DNA from: Chitinophaga pinensis
GTDB lineage: Bacteria > Bacteroidota > Bacteroidia > Chitinophagales > Chitinophagaceae
DNA: 64,000 bases
NCBI GenBank assembly: GCA_902167325.1
Contig: LR632930.1
Coordinates: 5,704,001 to 5,768,000 of the forward strand
Direction: 5' to 3'
Position 1 is the first letter of the stretch. Each line of letters starts with the position of its first letter. The notes under the pieces were generated by a model. The model was not told where the DNA came from and did not search any database. It worked only from the letters and a program-made list of their open reading frames with translations. Shown here in pieces: positions 1-7,084 of the stretch. Position numbers and translations under genes: made by a program.

Positions 1-72
1 TGATTAGCCCGGGATACCAGGAAGTTTTGTCACAAAAAGGATGAGAGGGAGGTAAAAGTGCAGGGTAACGGG

Positions 73-102
73 CAAAAAAAAGCCCCGGCATTACGCCGGG
101 GC
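73..102 (-). terminator. Intrinsic terminator of the small lipoprotein gene
   Basis: An 8-bp GC-rich stem (82-89 with 95-102) around a 5-nt loop is followed, in the minus direction, by a run of U residues (73-81). It lies about 30 nt after the stop of the minus-strand lipoprotein gene. Positions 1-72 show no gene I can support. Confidence 0.85.
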
Positions 103-135
103 CGGATTGAATATCCTTTATGCTTGCCTAAAAAA

Positions 136-348
136 TTAGTGCTTAGCAGCAGAATCCAGTTTGTTAGCAGTTGAGTCCAGCACTTTCAGGGTGGAGTCAG
201 CAACTTGTTTCAGGGTATCTACTGCGTTAGTAGCGTCCTGTACCAGGCTGTCAGCTTTAGTAGAATCATTTTCAGTTGCAGTACCAGCGTTGTTGCAAGC
301 AGCTACGAACAGACCCAGTGCGAGAGCGAGGAAACCAATTTTTTTCAT
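136..348 (-). CDS. Small lipoprotein, probably coiled-coil
   Basis: A 70-residue protein with a basic N-terminus, a hydrophobic segment and a lipobox ending FVAAC, so Cys18 is the likely lipidated residue. The mature part is rich in Asp, Ser, Thr and Lys, with recurring D-S-T triplets and spaced Leu/Val positions that would suit an amphipathic helix or coiled coil. No enzymatic motif is visible. A good terminator follows it. It is divergent from the ECF sigma gene at 485, with an inverted repeat in the shared upstream region, so it could be a target of that sigma factor; this is inference. Function is unknown. Confidence 0.8.
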   Translation of the reverse strand: MKKIGFLALALGLFVAACNNAGTATENDSTKADSLVQDATNAVDTLKQVADSTLKVLDSTANKLDSAAKH

Positions 349-411
349 TTTGATACGTTTTAAGGTTTATTTGAAATGAGATTTAACCTTTATACCCGGA
401 TCAGAAGAAAG

Positions 412-458
412 GTAACCCGCAAAATGAAAAAAAATTTATTTTGCCTACTTTGGGTTAC
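412..458. promoter_or_regulatory. Interrupted dyad between divergent lipoprotein and sigma genes
   Basis: Two adjacent heptamers (412-418 and 419-425) have inverted partners at 438-444 and 452-458. The dyad sits in the 136-nt divergent intergenic region. It lacks the uridine tract of a terminator, so an operator or 5'-UTR hairpin is more likely. The function is inferred from position only. Confidence 0.35.
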
Positions 459-484
459 TAAACCTGCCCAAACCGTATTAATCA

Positions 485-1048
485 GTGAATAATCTTTTGC
501 ACATAGAAAAGGATCAGGAATTACTGCACAGATTAGCGGCCAATGACGATAAAGCTTTAGAATTCATCTATTTAGAGCATTATCCCATGGTTGCGAGGAT
601 GATTATGCAGCACAATGGATCGGCAGACGATGCCAGAGACATTTTCCAGGAGGCGATGATTGTATTATATGAAAAGGCAAAAGAGGGGAATTTTGTACTC
701 TCTTCCCGGTTAAAGACCTTCCTCTATTCCGTTTGCCGGAGGATGTGGCTGAAGAAGCTCCAGAGCGGGCCTGCCAGCACTCCCCTCCCGGAAGATGTAG
801 AGGAATCTGCAGATGCAGCCGATGCGCTGGAAGCCCATCTCGAAAAAGATGCACAGTTCCGGCAGATGGAAGCCGCCATGGGGAAGATCGGGGAACCCTG
901 CAAAACCATCCTGGAGGAATATTACATCCACCGGAAAAGTATGCAGGACATCGCGGAACAGTTTGGCTACACCAATGCTGAAAACGCCAAGAACCAGAAG
1001 TACAAATGCCTGATGCGTCTGAAGAAACTATTTTTTACCACCATATAA
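485..1048 (+). CDS. ECF-type RNA polymerase sigma factor
   Basis: A 187-residue sigma-70 family protein that would direct RNA polymerase to a small regulon. Region 2 spans about residues 25-95 and includes the acidic stretch SADDARDIFQEAM. Region 4 covers about 125-182, where the helix-turn-helix segment SMQDIAEQFGYTNAENAKNQ recognises the -35 element. The start is GTG at 485; the next in-frame ATG would cut into region 2. The next gene, 22 nt downstream, carries an anti-sigma-like N-terminal segment and a membrane helix, the usual partner arrangement for ECF sigma factors. The signal that releases it is unknown. Confidence 0.88.
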   Translation: MNNLLHIEKDQELLHRLAANDDKALEFIYLEHYPMVARMIMQHNGSADDARDIFQEAMIVLYEKAKEGNFVLSSRLKTFLYSVCRRMWLKKLQSGPASTPLPEDVEESADAADALEAHLEKDAQFRQMEAAMGKIGEPCKTILEEYYIHRKSMQDIAEQFGYTNAENAKNQKYKCLMRLKKLFFTTI

Positions 1049-1070
1049 TAAAGCCAGCAGGAATACTGTG

Positions 1071-2147
1071 ATGAACGATTTACATAAAATACAGGAAATA
1101 GAACGCTACCTGGACGGTGAAATGACCGCTCCGGAAAAGGAAGCGTTTGAATCCCTCCTGCGCCGGGACCCCGCCCTTCAGCGGGAAGTTACCAGCCATG
1201 AGGCGTTCCTCTCCCAGCTGAGGGCACATGGCTCCCGGCAGGATCTCCGCTCCCGGATGAACGCCATCCACCCTAAAGCCATTACGCCGGCCCAAACGGT
1301 CCCCACTCCCGTGGTGCCGCTTACCAGCCGCCGCCGTACCTGGTACTCTGTAGCCGCCGCTGCCTCCATCGCCCTCATTACCTCCATGGCAACCATGGCC
1401 ATCATGCAGCGTTCCGCTAAAAACTCCTACACCGATAAGTATGAAGACGTACGCCGTGTGCTGAACAACATCCAGCGCTCGCAGAACGCCATCATCCGCG
1501 ATATCAATAGTAAAAATACCGGTCCGGCTAACCCCGGCACTTATGGCGGTACCTGCTTCGCCATCAGCCGCAACGGCTACATGGTCACCAATTACCATGT
1601 GATTGCCGGGGCCGACTCCATTTATCTTCAAAACAACAAAGGCGAGGCTTTTAAAGCCGTTAGCGTATTCGAAGACGTGTCCAGCGATCTGGCCGTACTC
1701 CGGGTGTCCGACAGCAACTTCCGCTCCGCCCCGCTCCCCTATACGCTCAAAATGCAGCCTTCCCGCCTCGGGCAGGAAGTATTCAGCATGGGCTACCCCC
1801 GAGACGAGATCGTTTTCGGGATGGGTTACATCAGCGCGCAAACCGGCTTCAACGGCGACACCCTGGCCTACCAGGTTTCCATCCCCGTTAAACCCGGCAA
1901 CAGCGGCGCTCCGCTCCTCGATATGAACGGTGAGCTTATCGGCATCATCACCGGCCGCCAGTCTACCTCCGAAGGCATCGCCTTCGCAGTGAAATCCGGC
2001 CACCTGAAAAGATTGCTCGAAGAACTCCCGAAAGAAAAATTCAACCGCAAAGACCTCAAACAGAAGAATCAGCTTTCCGGCCTCCCCCGTGTGGAACAGG
2101 CGCGCAGAGTAGAAGAATTCGTATATATGGTTAAAGTGTACAACTAA
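1071..2147 (+). CDS. Membrane protein: anti-sigma-like N-terminus plus trypsin-like serine protease
   Basis: A 358-residue protein. Counting from the GTG one codon upstream, residues 8-55 contain IERYLDGEMTAPEKEAF, a pattern common at the cytoplasmic end of anti-sigma factors, but without the HxxxCxxC zinc motif. One membrane helix lies at about 91-113. A chymotrypsin/HtrA-fold protease domain follows at about 155-315, with His177 (NYHV), Asp207 (SSDLAVL) and Ser279 (PGNSGAPL) forming an apparently intact triad. No PDZ domain is visible. ATG 1071 is preferred over GTG 1068 because AGCAGGA lies 8 nt before it. It probably forms an operon with the sigma gene 22 nt upstream. The likely topology is N-terminus in, protease in the periplasm. 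The anti-sigma role is inferred; the protease call is firm. Confidence 0.85.
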   Translation: MNDLHKIQEIERYLDGEMTAPEKEAFESLLRRDPALQREVTSHEAFLSQLRAHGSRQDLRSRMNAIHPKAITPAQTVPTPVVPLTSRRRTWYSVAAAASIALITSMATMAIMQRSAKNSYTDKYEDVRRVLNNIQRSQNAIIRDINSKNTGPANPGTYGGTCFAISRNGYMVTNYHVIAGADSIYLQNNKGEAFKAVSVFEDVSSDLAVLRVSDSNFRSAPLPYTLKMQPSRLGQEVFSMGYPRDEIVFGMGYISAQTGFNGDTLAYQVSIPVKPGNSGAPLLDMNGELIGIITGRQSTSEGIAFAVKSGHLKRLLEELPKEKFNRKDLKQKNQLSGLPRVEQARRVEEFVYMVKVYN

Positions 2148-2169
2148 GCGATTGAAAAATGAAAAATAG

Positions 2170-2220
2170 AAAGACCGGCTGCACAGGAATTACCCCCCGA
2201 AGCAGCCGGTCTTTCGCTTT
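2170..2220 (+). terminator. Terminator after the sigma/protease operon
   Basis: A 13-bp perfect inverted repeat (2170-2182 with 2202-2214) is followed by a T-rich stretch, 22 nt after the protease stop. Confidence 0.85.
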
Positions 2221-2269
2221 AAGTGTAGAAATACGGGTTTATACGGAGAAACTGACTTTTCATGCATCC

Positions 2270-2277
2270 TAACTTTG
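2270..2277 (+). promoter_or_regulatory. Bacteroidota-type -7 element (TAACTTTG)
   Basis: It matches TAnnTTTG and lies 27 nt before the ATG at 2305. No clear -33 TTG is seen at the expected distance. It overlaps the upstream end of the longer open frame, which argues for the later start codon. Confidence 0.5.
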
Positions 2278-2304
2278 CCTCATTCTAAAAGTTATAATGC
2301 AATC

Positions 2305-3594
2305 ATGAAAAGTTTTTTGTTTTTACCCCTTCTACTCACGGCAAGCACACTTTTTACCCAATGCTCCCCAGACAAACCGGCAGAACCTGTTCCCGGACCC
2401 GGAAACGGTAATGGAAATGGAAATGGAAATGGAAATAACGGCGGTCAAGGCGTCCCCCAGGCCAAAGGCGTCCCGGATGGCACCGTGTTCCGTAAAAAGA
2501 TCGGGGCTGCCGGTGGCACCATCGAATACCCGGGTGGCCGCCTTAACCTCATCATCCCTGCCGGTGCTATTGAAAACGAGACTGAGTTTATTATTGTACC
2601 TATTACCAACACCTCCCCCGGTGGTAAAGGCCAGGCTTATCGCCTCCAACCCGAAGCGCTGACTTTCAAAAAGCCCGCTACACTGAAAATAAAATATACT
2701 GCAAACGACCTTACAGGGACTATACCCGCAGCGCTGGGCATCGCCACGCAAAAGACGGACGGTATCTGGTACGCCCAGGGCGCTATACATAAGGAAGCCG
2801 AAAAAACCATCGAGGTGAAAACCACTCACTTTTCAGACTGGAGCTTCTTTGAGGCAATTTCATTGGCACCTCACCTGTCTGTAGCGGATCCCGGCCAGCA
2901 GGTAACACTCGCTGTTAAATACGTACTCCCGGGGAGTGACGACGACCTGCTTGTTCCGCTCACCAAAGAAGGTCAGGAAGCTGCTCTTGTTGATCCCAAA
3001 ACGTTACTGGACCCTAAATTCATCGGTGAATGGACCCTGCAGGGCAGCGGAACGCTGGCCGGCTCAGGCAATACAGGCAAATACACCGCTCCCGCCAAAA
3101 TACCGGCAGTGAATCCCGCACTAGCCGTAGTCAACATTACATCCAAAGGCAAAGCTATCGGTATGGTAATGGCCCGGATATTCACGGCACCGGAAGGCAT
3201 CTCCGTATCCATCGCAGGAGGTGATTATACCACCTATGGCAATGCCGGCGGGCACATCACAACCGGAGAAAGCTTTGTAATGGCCGATCAGAATAGCACT
3301 ACCGCCAGCGTGAAATGGAATGGCAAAAGCACAGGGAAATTTGCCTGGGATGCTACCAACACCCTCTTCCTCCTTAACATCGGAACCTCCAAAACCTATG
3401 CACAGGTGTATGACGCCGGCGGAAATGCAGTTCCCAGCCCCGGAGAGGTGGAAGTAATGGAAACCGGCAATGTAGGTGGCTGGATCATCGGTTCATTCCA
3501 ATTACAGAAATCAGGATACTTTATACTTTCTACCCCGCCTGTAACCGGCACCACTTCAATCAAGGGATATTTCCGGGTAAAGCGGCTGAATTAG
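2305..3594 (+). CDS. Lipoprotein with Gly-Asn linker and ZU5-like domain
   Basis: A 429-residue protein. The ATG at 2305 gives a textbook lipoprotein signal with Cys20 (LFTQC); an earlier in-frame start at 2275 would place the signal internally and overlaps the -7 element. After the Cys comes a proline-rich and Gly-Asn repeated linker (residues about 24-46). Residues about 60-190 resemble a ZU5 domain: IPAGAI, then short beta strands, and HFSDWSFF at its end. The C-terminal 240 residues look like beta-rich surface domains that I cannot assign. It is probably an outer-membrane or surface-exposed lipoprotein. It is monocistronic and convergent with the gene at 3662. Confidence 0.72.
   Translation: MKSFLFLPLLLTASTLFTQCSPDKPAEPVPGPGNGNGNGNGNGNNGGQGVPQAKGVPDGTVFRKKIGAAGGTIEYPGGRLNLIIPAGAIENETEFIIVPITNTSPGGKGQAYRLQPEALTFKKPATLKIKYTANDLTGTIPAALGIATQKTDGIWYAQGAIHKEAEKTIEVKTTHFSDWSFFEAISLAPHLSVADPGQQVTLAVKYVLPGSDDDLLVPLTKEGQEAALVDPKTLLDPKFIGEWTLQGSGTLAGSGNTGKYTAPAKIPAVNPALAVVNITSKGKAIGMVMARIFTAPEGISVSIAGGDYTTYGNAGGHITTGESFVMADQNSTTASVKWNGKSTGKFAWDATNTLFLLNIGTSKTYAQVYDAGGNAVPSPGEVEVMETGNVGGWIIGSFQLQKSGYFILSTPPVTGTTSIKGYFRVKRLN
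2401..2436 (+). repeat. In-frame hexanucleotide tandem repeat (Gly-Asn)6
   Basis: Six 6-bp units, the last four identical (GGAAAT) and the first two each one base different, encode alternating Gly-Asn just after the lipid anchor. Slippage would change linker length without breaking the frame. Confidence 0.85.
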
Positions 3595-3607
3595 GCTTAT
3601 GAAAAAC

Positions 3608-3647
3608 AAAAACGGCTGACCCGTAAAAAGGTCAGCCGTTTTTTTAT
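3608..3647. terminator. Bidirectional terminator between convergent genes
   Basis: A stem of about 12 bp (3610-3621 with 3630-3641) has an A-run on one side and a T-run on the other, so it can stop transcription from both 2305-3594 (+) and 3662-4432 (-). Confidence 0.85.
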
Positions 3648-3661
3648 GCCGTAATATGCGG

Positions 3662-4432
3662 TTAGTCGTTTTCTTTCATGCGGGCGGCAGGGTTCTGGCG
3701 CCAAAGTTTAGCCCGAACGGAGATCCACATGATCAGATCTTCCTGGTTTATGGTGCGCAGCATGCTGTGGCTGGGCGTATAAATCTGGGTGAACTGCAGA
3801 AGGGAATCACCTTTAAAACCGGTTACTGAGCTTACGAAGCTTTTGGAATAGCGGTAATCAATAAACTGGTTCACCTCATTTTCATCATACAGTTTTTTGA
3901 ACTTCCGGAGGTCTTTCTGGCTCCTGGAGCCGCGGGTGAAGGGACTGAACACTACGCCGAAGCCACCCTGCGTCCGTTTCTCCGTATTTACCAGTGTTTG
4001 CTCCTTGGCTTCGAGGAAAGGCCTGAACTCTTCGTAGCGGGCCATGGAATCGAGCTGGTAAGCGTTGTATTTCCCGGAAATCTCTACCTGAGGCAGGAAG
4101 CGTTCGCGGGCTTTGAGGCGGACGTTGGCTACCTGCGTGCCTGCCAGGTTGATGACCTTCACACTGTCAGACACATATCCGATGAAAGATATCAGTATCT
4201 CATCCCCCTGCCGGGCGGCGATGCGGTAGTACCCTCCCTGATCGGAGAATACGCGGGCCCCGGTTTTCTTGTTCCGGATGGTGGCGGGGTATAAAACCAG
4301 CTTTCCGTCGGAGCTGGTCACCTGTCCGCGAAGGGTCACAGGTGTTTCAGTTTGTGCCATTGCGGGCAATGCTGCCGCTCCCGCCAAACAGGTCAGAAGC
4401 ATGGTTATCAAGTACAATCTGATGGTTTTCAT
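3662..4432 (-). CDS. Carboxypeptidase-regulatory-like domain protein, secreted
   Basis: A 256-residue protein with a signal peptide ending AMAQ at about residue 27. Residues about 33-110 form a carboxypeptidase D regulatory-like beta-sandwich (LRGQVTSSDGK, YPATIRNKKTG, GYYRIAARQGDEI, SFIGYVSD), the module that also begins SusC proteins. The rest (about 115-256) is basic and predicted helical, with no recognised domain. There is no plug or barrel, so it is not a truncated SusC by length or content. It probably acts in the periplasm or at the outer membrane; the role is unknown. Confidence 0.7.
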   Translation of the reverse strand: MKTIRLYLITMLLTCLAGAAALPAMAQTETPVTLRGQVTSSDGKLVLYPATIRNKKTGARVFSDQGGYYRIAARQGDEILISFIGYVSDSVKVINLAGTQVANVRLKARERFLPQVEISGKYNAYQLDSMARYEEFRPFLEAKEQTLVNTEKRTQGGFGVVFSPFTRGSRSQKDLRKFKKLYDENEVNQFIDYRYSKSFVSSVTGFKGDSLLQFTQIYTPSHSMLRTINQEDLIMWISVRAKLWRQNPAARMKEND

Positions 4433-4483
4433 ATCAATTCTAACATTTGCGTCCGGTAAATAGTTATGACACGAATGTAATAT

Positions 4484-4524
4484 AAAAAAGCAATTCCCGG
4501 AGGAATCGCTTCCCCGGGAATTGC
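4484..4524 (-). terminator. Terminator of the CsbD-like gene
   Basis: An 11-bp perfect stem (4490-4500 with 4514-4524) is followed in the minus direction by a U-run (4484-4489), 15 nt past the stop codon at 4539. Confidence 0.85.
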
Positions 4525-4538
4525 GGCAATTTCGTTGG

Positions 4539-4724
4539 TTAAAGGGAGCGGATCAGTGATATGACCTCATCCCTCGTTATACCGAGTTTGATTTGAATCT
4601 GGCGGATGAGGCGGTCGTCTTTCCCCTGCTCATAGGAGAGATCCGTTTCCGTGAGGTCTGCAAACAGCTGTTTCAGCTTAGACTTAATCTCGCTCCACCG
4701 GTCCTTGATCATCAGGATGTCCAT
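4539..4724 (-). CDS. CsbD-like small stress protein
   Basis: A 61-residue soluble protein whose whole length resembles the CsbD/YjbJ family: a Trp-containing N-terminal helix (IKDRWSEIKSKLKQ), a central YEQGKDDRLIRQIQ stretch and a C-terminal ITRDEVISLI helix. Family members are general-stress proteins of unclear biochemistry. It is transcribed alone, with its own terminator. A 10-bp inverted repeat pairs the start-codon region with 4757-4766, so translation or transcription could be controlled there. Confidence 0.75.
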   Translation of the reverse strand: MDILMIKDRWSEIKSKLKQLFADLTETDLSYEQGKDDRLIRQIQIKLGITRDEVISLIRSL

Positions 4725-4766
4725 GGCATGACAATTTACATGTTAAACAATGAGGGGTCATGCCAT
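4723..4766. promoter_or_regulatory. Inverted repeat covering the csbD-like start codon
   Basis: ATGGCATGAC at 4723-4732 and its exact inverse at 4757-4766 flank a 24-nt AT-rich spacer. The downstream arm overlaps the start codon of the minus-strand gene. It could be an operator or a 5'-UTR hairpin. Confidence 0.4.
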
Positions 4767-4793
4767 AAATCCAAAGTCTGTGCCAAACAGCCA

Positions 4794-5729
4794 TTAAAGC
4801 CCGCTGATCTTCAACGCCGTCTGAAAAATGACACTTGTACCCGCTTCTACCGTTACCAGTCCCATACCATTATTAAAGGCATTAGGCGCACCGGTGAGGT
4901 TCTCCACGGCTATGCTGTTCCGGTGCGGCGGGGTATACACCTGCAGCACGGGATAGCTTTTATCGGGATAGAATTCGATTCGGATCTTCTTCTCCGGGTC
5001 CGTTAGCGTACACAAAGGTGCAGGCGCTTCAAAATCCAGCATAAAGGAATTATCGAGGCTCACCCCGTTCATGCTTTTGCCGGCATTGAACTCCGTAAAC
5101 GGCAGCACCTTACCGGTAGGAATGAGCTTTTCATCGAACTCCACGATGGAGGTGCTGGTAAACTGCAGCTCCAGTTTGTCTACCGGCGTACCCGTTGTAA
5201 AATATGGGTGCCAGCCATCCATCAGGGGGATGGGCGTGTTATGCAGATTAAAAACTGCCGTGGTAACCTGGAGGGTTTGCTCCGGCAGCAGGCGGTATTG
5301 TACTTCGCAGCGGTAAGGGAATGGATATCCGGGATCATCGCCGTTGTAGTGGTGCTCGAGGGAGATTTCCGCAAAGCTGTCTGTAGCCTCTTCCTTAATT
5401 AGGGAAAAAGCCTGATCGAACAGCAGGCCGTGGATGGGTGATTTGCGGATGGTATAGTCCTTCCCCTGCCAGTTATAAGTACCGTCTTTGATACGGCACG
5501 CAAACGGACTGAGCTTTACACTCTTAAAGCTGCCTAAAACACCCGCCTGCAGGTCCGCCACACTGGCGTAACTGTCGATGAGGTTGAGGGAGCCGGTGCC
5601 GTGGGGCACGCTGAATGCGTGCAACAGGGCGCCATAGTTTGGGATGATCTGTACTTCCGCCCCTGCATCGTCCTGCAGTGCGATGATGGAAAAGCCGTTC
5701 TCTTCTTTATGCGATATACTAAATGCCAT
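4794..5729 (-). CDS. galM: Aldose 1-epimerase family protein
   Basis: A 311-residue aldose epimerase (mutarotase) fold protein that would interconvert alpha and beta anomers of a sugar, here probably xylose. Visible features are the N-terminal GALLHAFSVP, the SPFACRIKDGTY segment (the family's N-R region), the HG motif of SPIHGLLFDQ, the DGWHPYF motif holding the catalytic His, and a late VENLTGAPNAF segment with the likely catalytic acidic region. The start is set at ATG 5729: it lies 14 nt after the xylA stop, whereas the longer frame would overlap xylA. It is the last gene of the xylose operon. Family membership is firm; the exact sugar is inferred from context. Confidence 0.85.
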   Translation of the reverse strand: MAFSISHKEENGFSIIALQDDAGAEVQIIPNYGALLHAFSVPHGTGSLNLIDSYASVADLQAGVLGSFKSVKLSPFACRIKDGTYNWQGKDYTIRKSPIHGLLFDQAFSLIKEEATDSFAEISLEHHYNGDDPGYPFPYRCEVQYRLLPEQTLQVTTAVFNLHNTPIPLMDGWHPYFTTGTPVDKLELQFTSTSIVEFDEKLIPTGKVLPFTEFNAGKSMNGVSLDNSFMLDFEAPAPLCTLTDPEKKIRIEFYPDKSYPVLQVYTPPHRNSIAVENLTGAPNAFNNGMGLVTVEAGTSVIFQTALKISGL

Positions 5730-5743
5730 GCTGCGATTTTGCC

Positions 5744-7072
5744 CTAAATATACTGATTGATGATGTTTTCCAGCCATTCCTGTCTGCCACTGGTTTGTTT
5801 CGGCTCACCATTGGCGATGGCGAAGGAGCGCAGATCTTCGAGGCTGAGTTTGCCGGTTTCAAATTCCTGACCTTTTCCGGTGTCGAAAGAAGCGTAGCGG
5901 TCTTTCCGGAACTGGCGGTAAGGTGATTCGCGCAGCATACGGTCGGCCACGAAAGCAGCACGTGCAAATGCATCCATACCACCGATGTGAGCGTGGAAGA
6001 TATCTTCCAGATCAGTGGAGTTACGGCGTGCCTTGGCATCGAAGTTCACTCCGCCGCCGGCGAAGCCGCCAGCATCGAGGATCACCAGCATGGTTTCTAC
6101 CAGCTCATTGAGGTTCATGGGGAACTGGTCGGTATCCCATCCGTTCTGGTAATCGCCGCGGTTGGCATCGATGCTGCCCAGCATACCTGCATCTGCCGCT
6201 ACCTGCAGCTCGTGCTGGAAGGTATGGCCGGCGAGGGTGGCGTGGTTCACTTCGATGTTCAGTTTAAAGTCTTTATCGAGTCCATACTCACGGAGGAAGC
6301 CGATCACCGTGGCACTGTCGTAGTCGTATTGGTGTTTGGTAGGCTCACAGGGTTTAGGTTCGATGAAGAATGTACCCTTAAAGCCCTGTTTCCGCGCATA
6401 GTCGCGCGCCATGGTGAGGAAGCGGCCGAGGTGATCCAGCTCACGTTTCATGTCTGTATTCAGCAGCGTCATATAACCTTCGCGGCCGCCCCAGAATACG
6501 TAGTTTTCACCACCGAGGGCAATCGTGGCATCGAGTGCGTTCTTCACCTGTGTGCCTGCATAGGCTACTACAGAGAAGTCAGGATTGGTGGAAGCACCGT
6601 TCATGTAGCGTGGATTGCTGAACACGTTGGCGGTGCCCCAGAGCAGTTTCACGCCGCTGGCTTTTTGTTTTTCTTTTGCATAGTCAACGATCGCCTGCAT
6701 GTGCTTTTCATATTCAGCGATGCTGGCACCTTCGTCGATCAGGTCGATGTCGTGGAAGCAATAGTAAGGAACGCCCAGTTTGGTGATGAACTCAAACGCG
6801 GCGTCCATCTTATCTTTCGCCTGCTGGATGGGATCGCTGGTGGTAAGCCAGGGGAATGCTTTGGTACCCGGCCCGAAAGGATCGCCACCGGTACCGCAGA
6901 AGGTGTGCCAGTAGCTTACGGCGAACTTGAACAGCTCACGGAGTGTTTTGCCATTGATGGTGGCATTCTCATCGTACCATTTGTACGCAAAAGGATTGTC
7001 GGATTTGGGGCCTTCGAATTTCACTGCCCCCACATTGGGAAAGTACGTTTTGTTTCCTGTAATGATCTGCAT
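5744..7072 (-). CDS. xylA: Xylose isomerase
   Basis: A 442-residue, group II length xylose isomerase that converts D-xylose to D-xylulose in the cytoplasm. Seen motifs: [15 protein letters not shown] (56-70), CFHDIDL with the proton-shuttling His107, FIEPKP with metal ligand Glu238 and Lys240, [16 protein letters not shown] with Glu274 and His277, and SIDANRGD with Asp302. It is complete at both ends. It lies 12 nt downstream of xylB and 14 nt upstream of galM, so it is clearly part of one minus-strand operon. No xylose-specific regulator lies nearby. Confidence 0.97.
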   Translation of the reverse strand: MQIITGNKTYFPNVGAVKFEGPKSDNPFAYKWYDENATINGKTLRELFKFAVSYWHTFCGTGGDPFGPGTKAFPWLTTSDPIQQAKDKMDAAFEFITKLGVPYYCFHDIDLIDEGASIAEYEKHMQAIVDYAKEKQKASGVKLLWGTANVFSNPRYMNGASTNPDFSVVAYAGTQVKNALDATIALGGENYVFWGGREGYMTLLNTDMKRELDHLGRFLTMARDYARKQGFKGTFFIEPKPCEPTKHQYDYDSATVIGFLREYGLDKDFKLNIEVNHATLAGHTFQHELQVAADAGMLGSIDANRGDYQNGWDTDQFPMNLNELVETMLVILDAGGFAGGGVNFDAKARRNSTDLEDIFHAHIGGMDAFARAAFVADRMLRESPYRQFRKDRYASFDTGKGQEFETGKLSLEDLRSFAIANGEPKQTSGRQEWLENIINQYI

Positions 7073-7084
7073 GGAATATGATTT

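Noticed and set aside
3662-4432. Truncated SusC gene, because of the carboxypeptidase-regulatory-like N-terminus
   Set aside because: The gene ends at a normal stop followed by a terminator, and the rest of the protein has no plug or barrel remnants.
5987-7081. A 364-codon plus-strand open frame opposite xylA
   Set aside because: Mirror frame of xylose isomerase, with no recognisable signal or motif.
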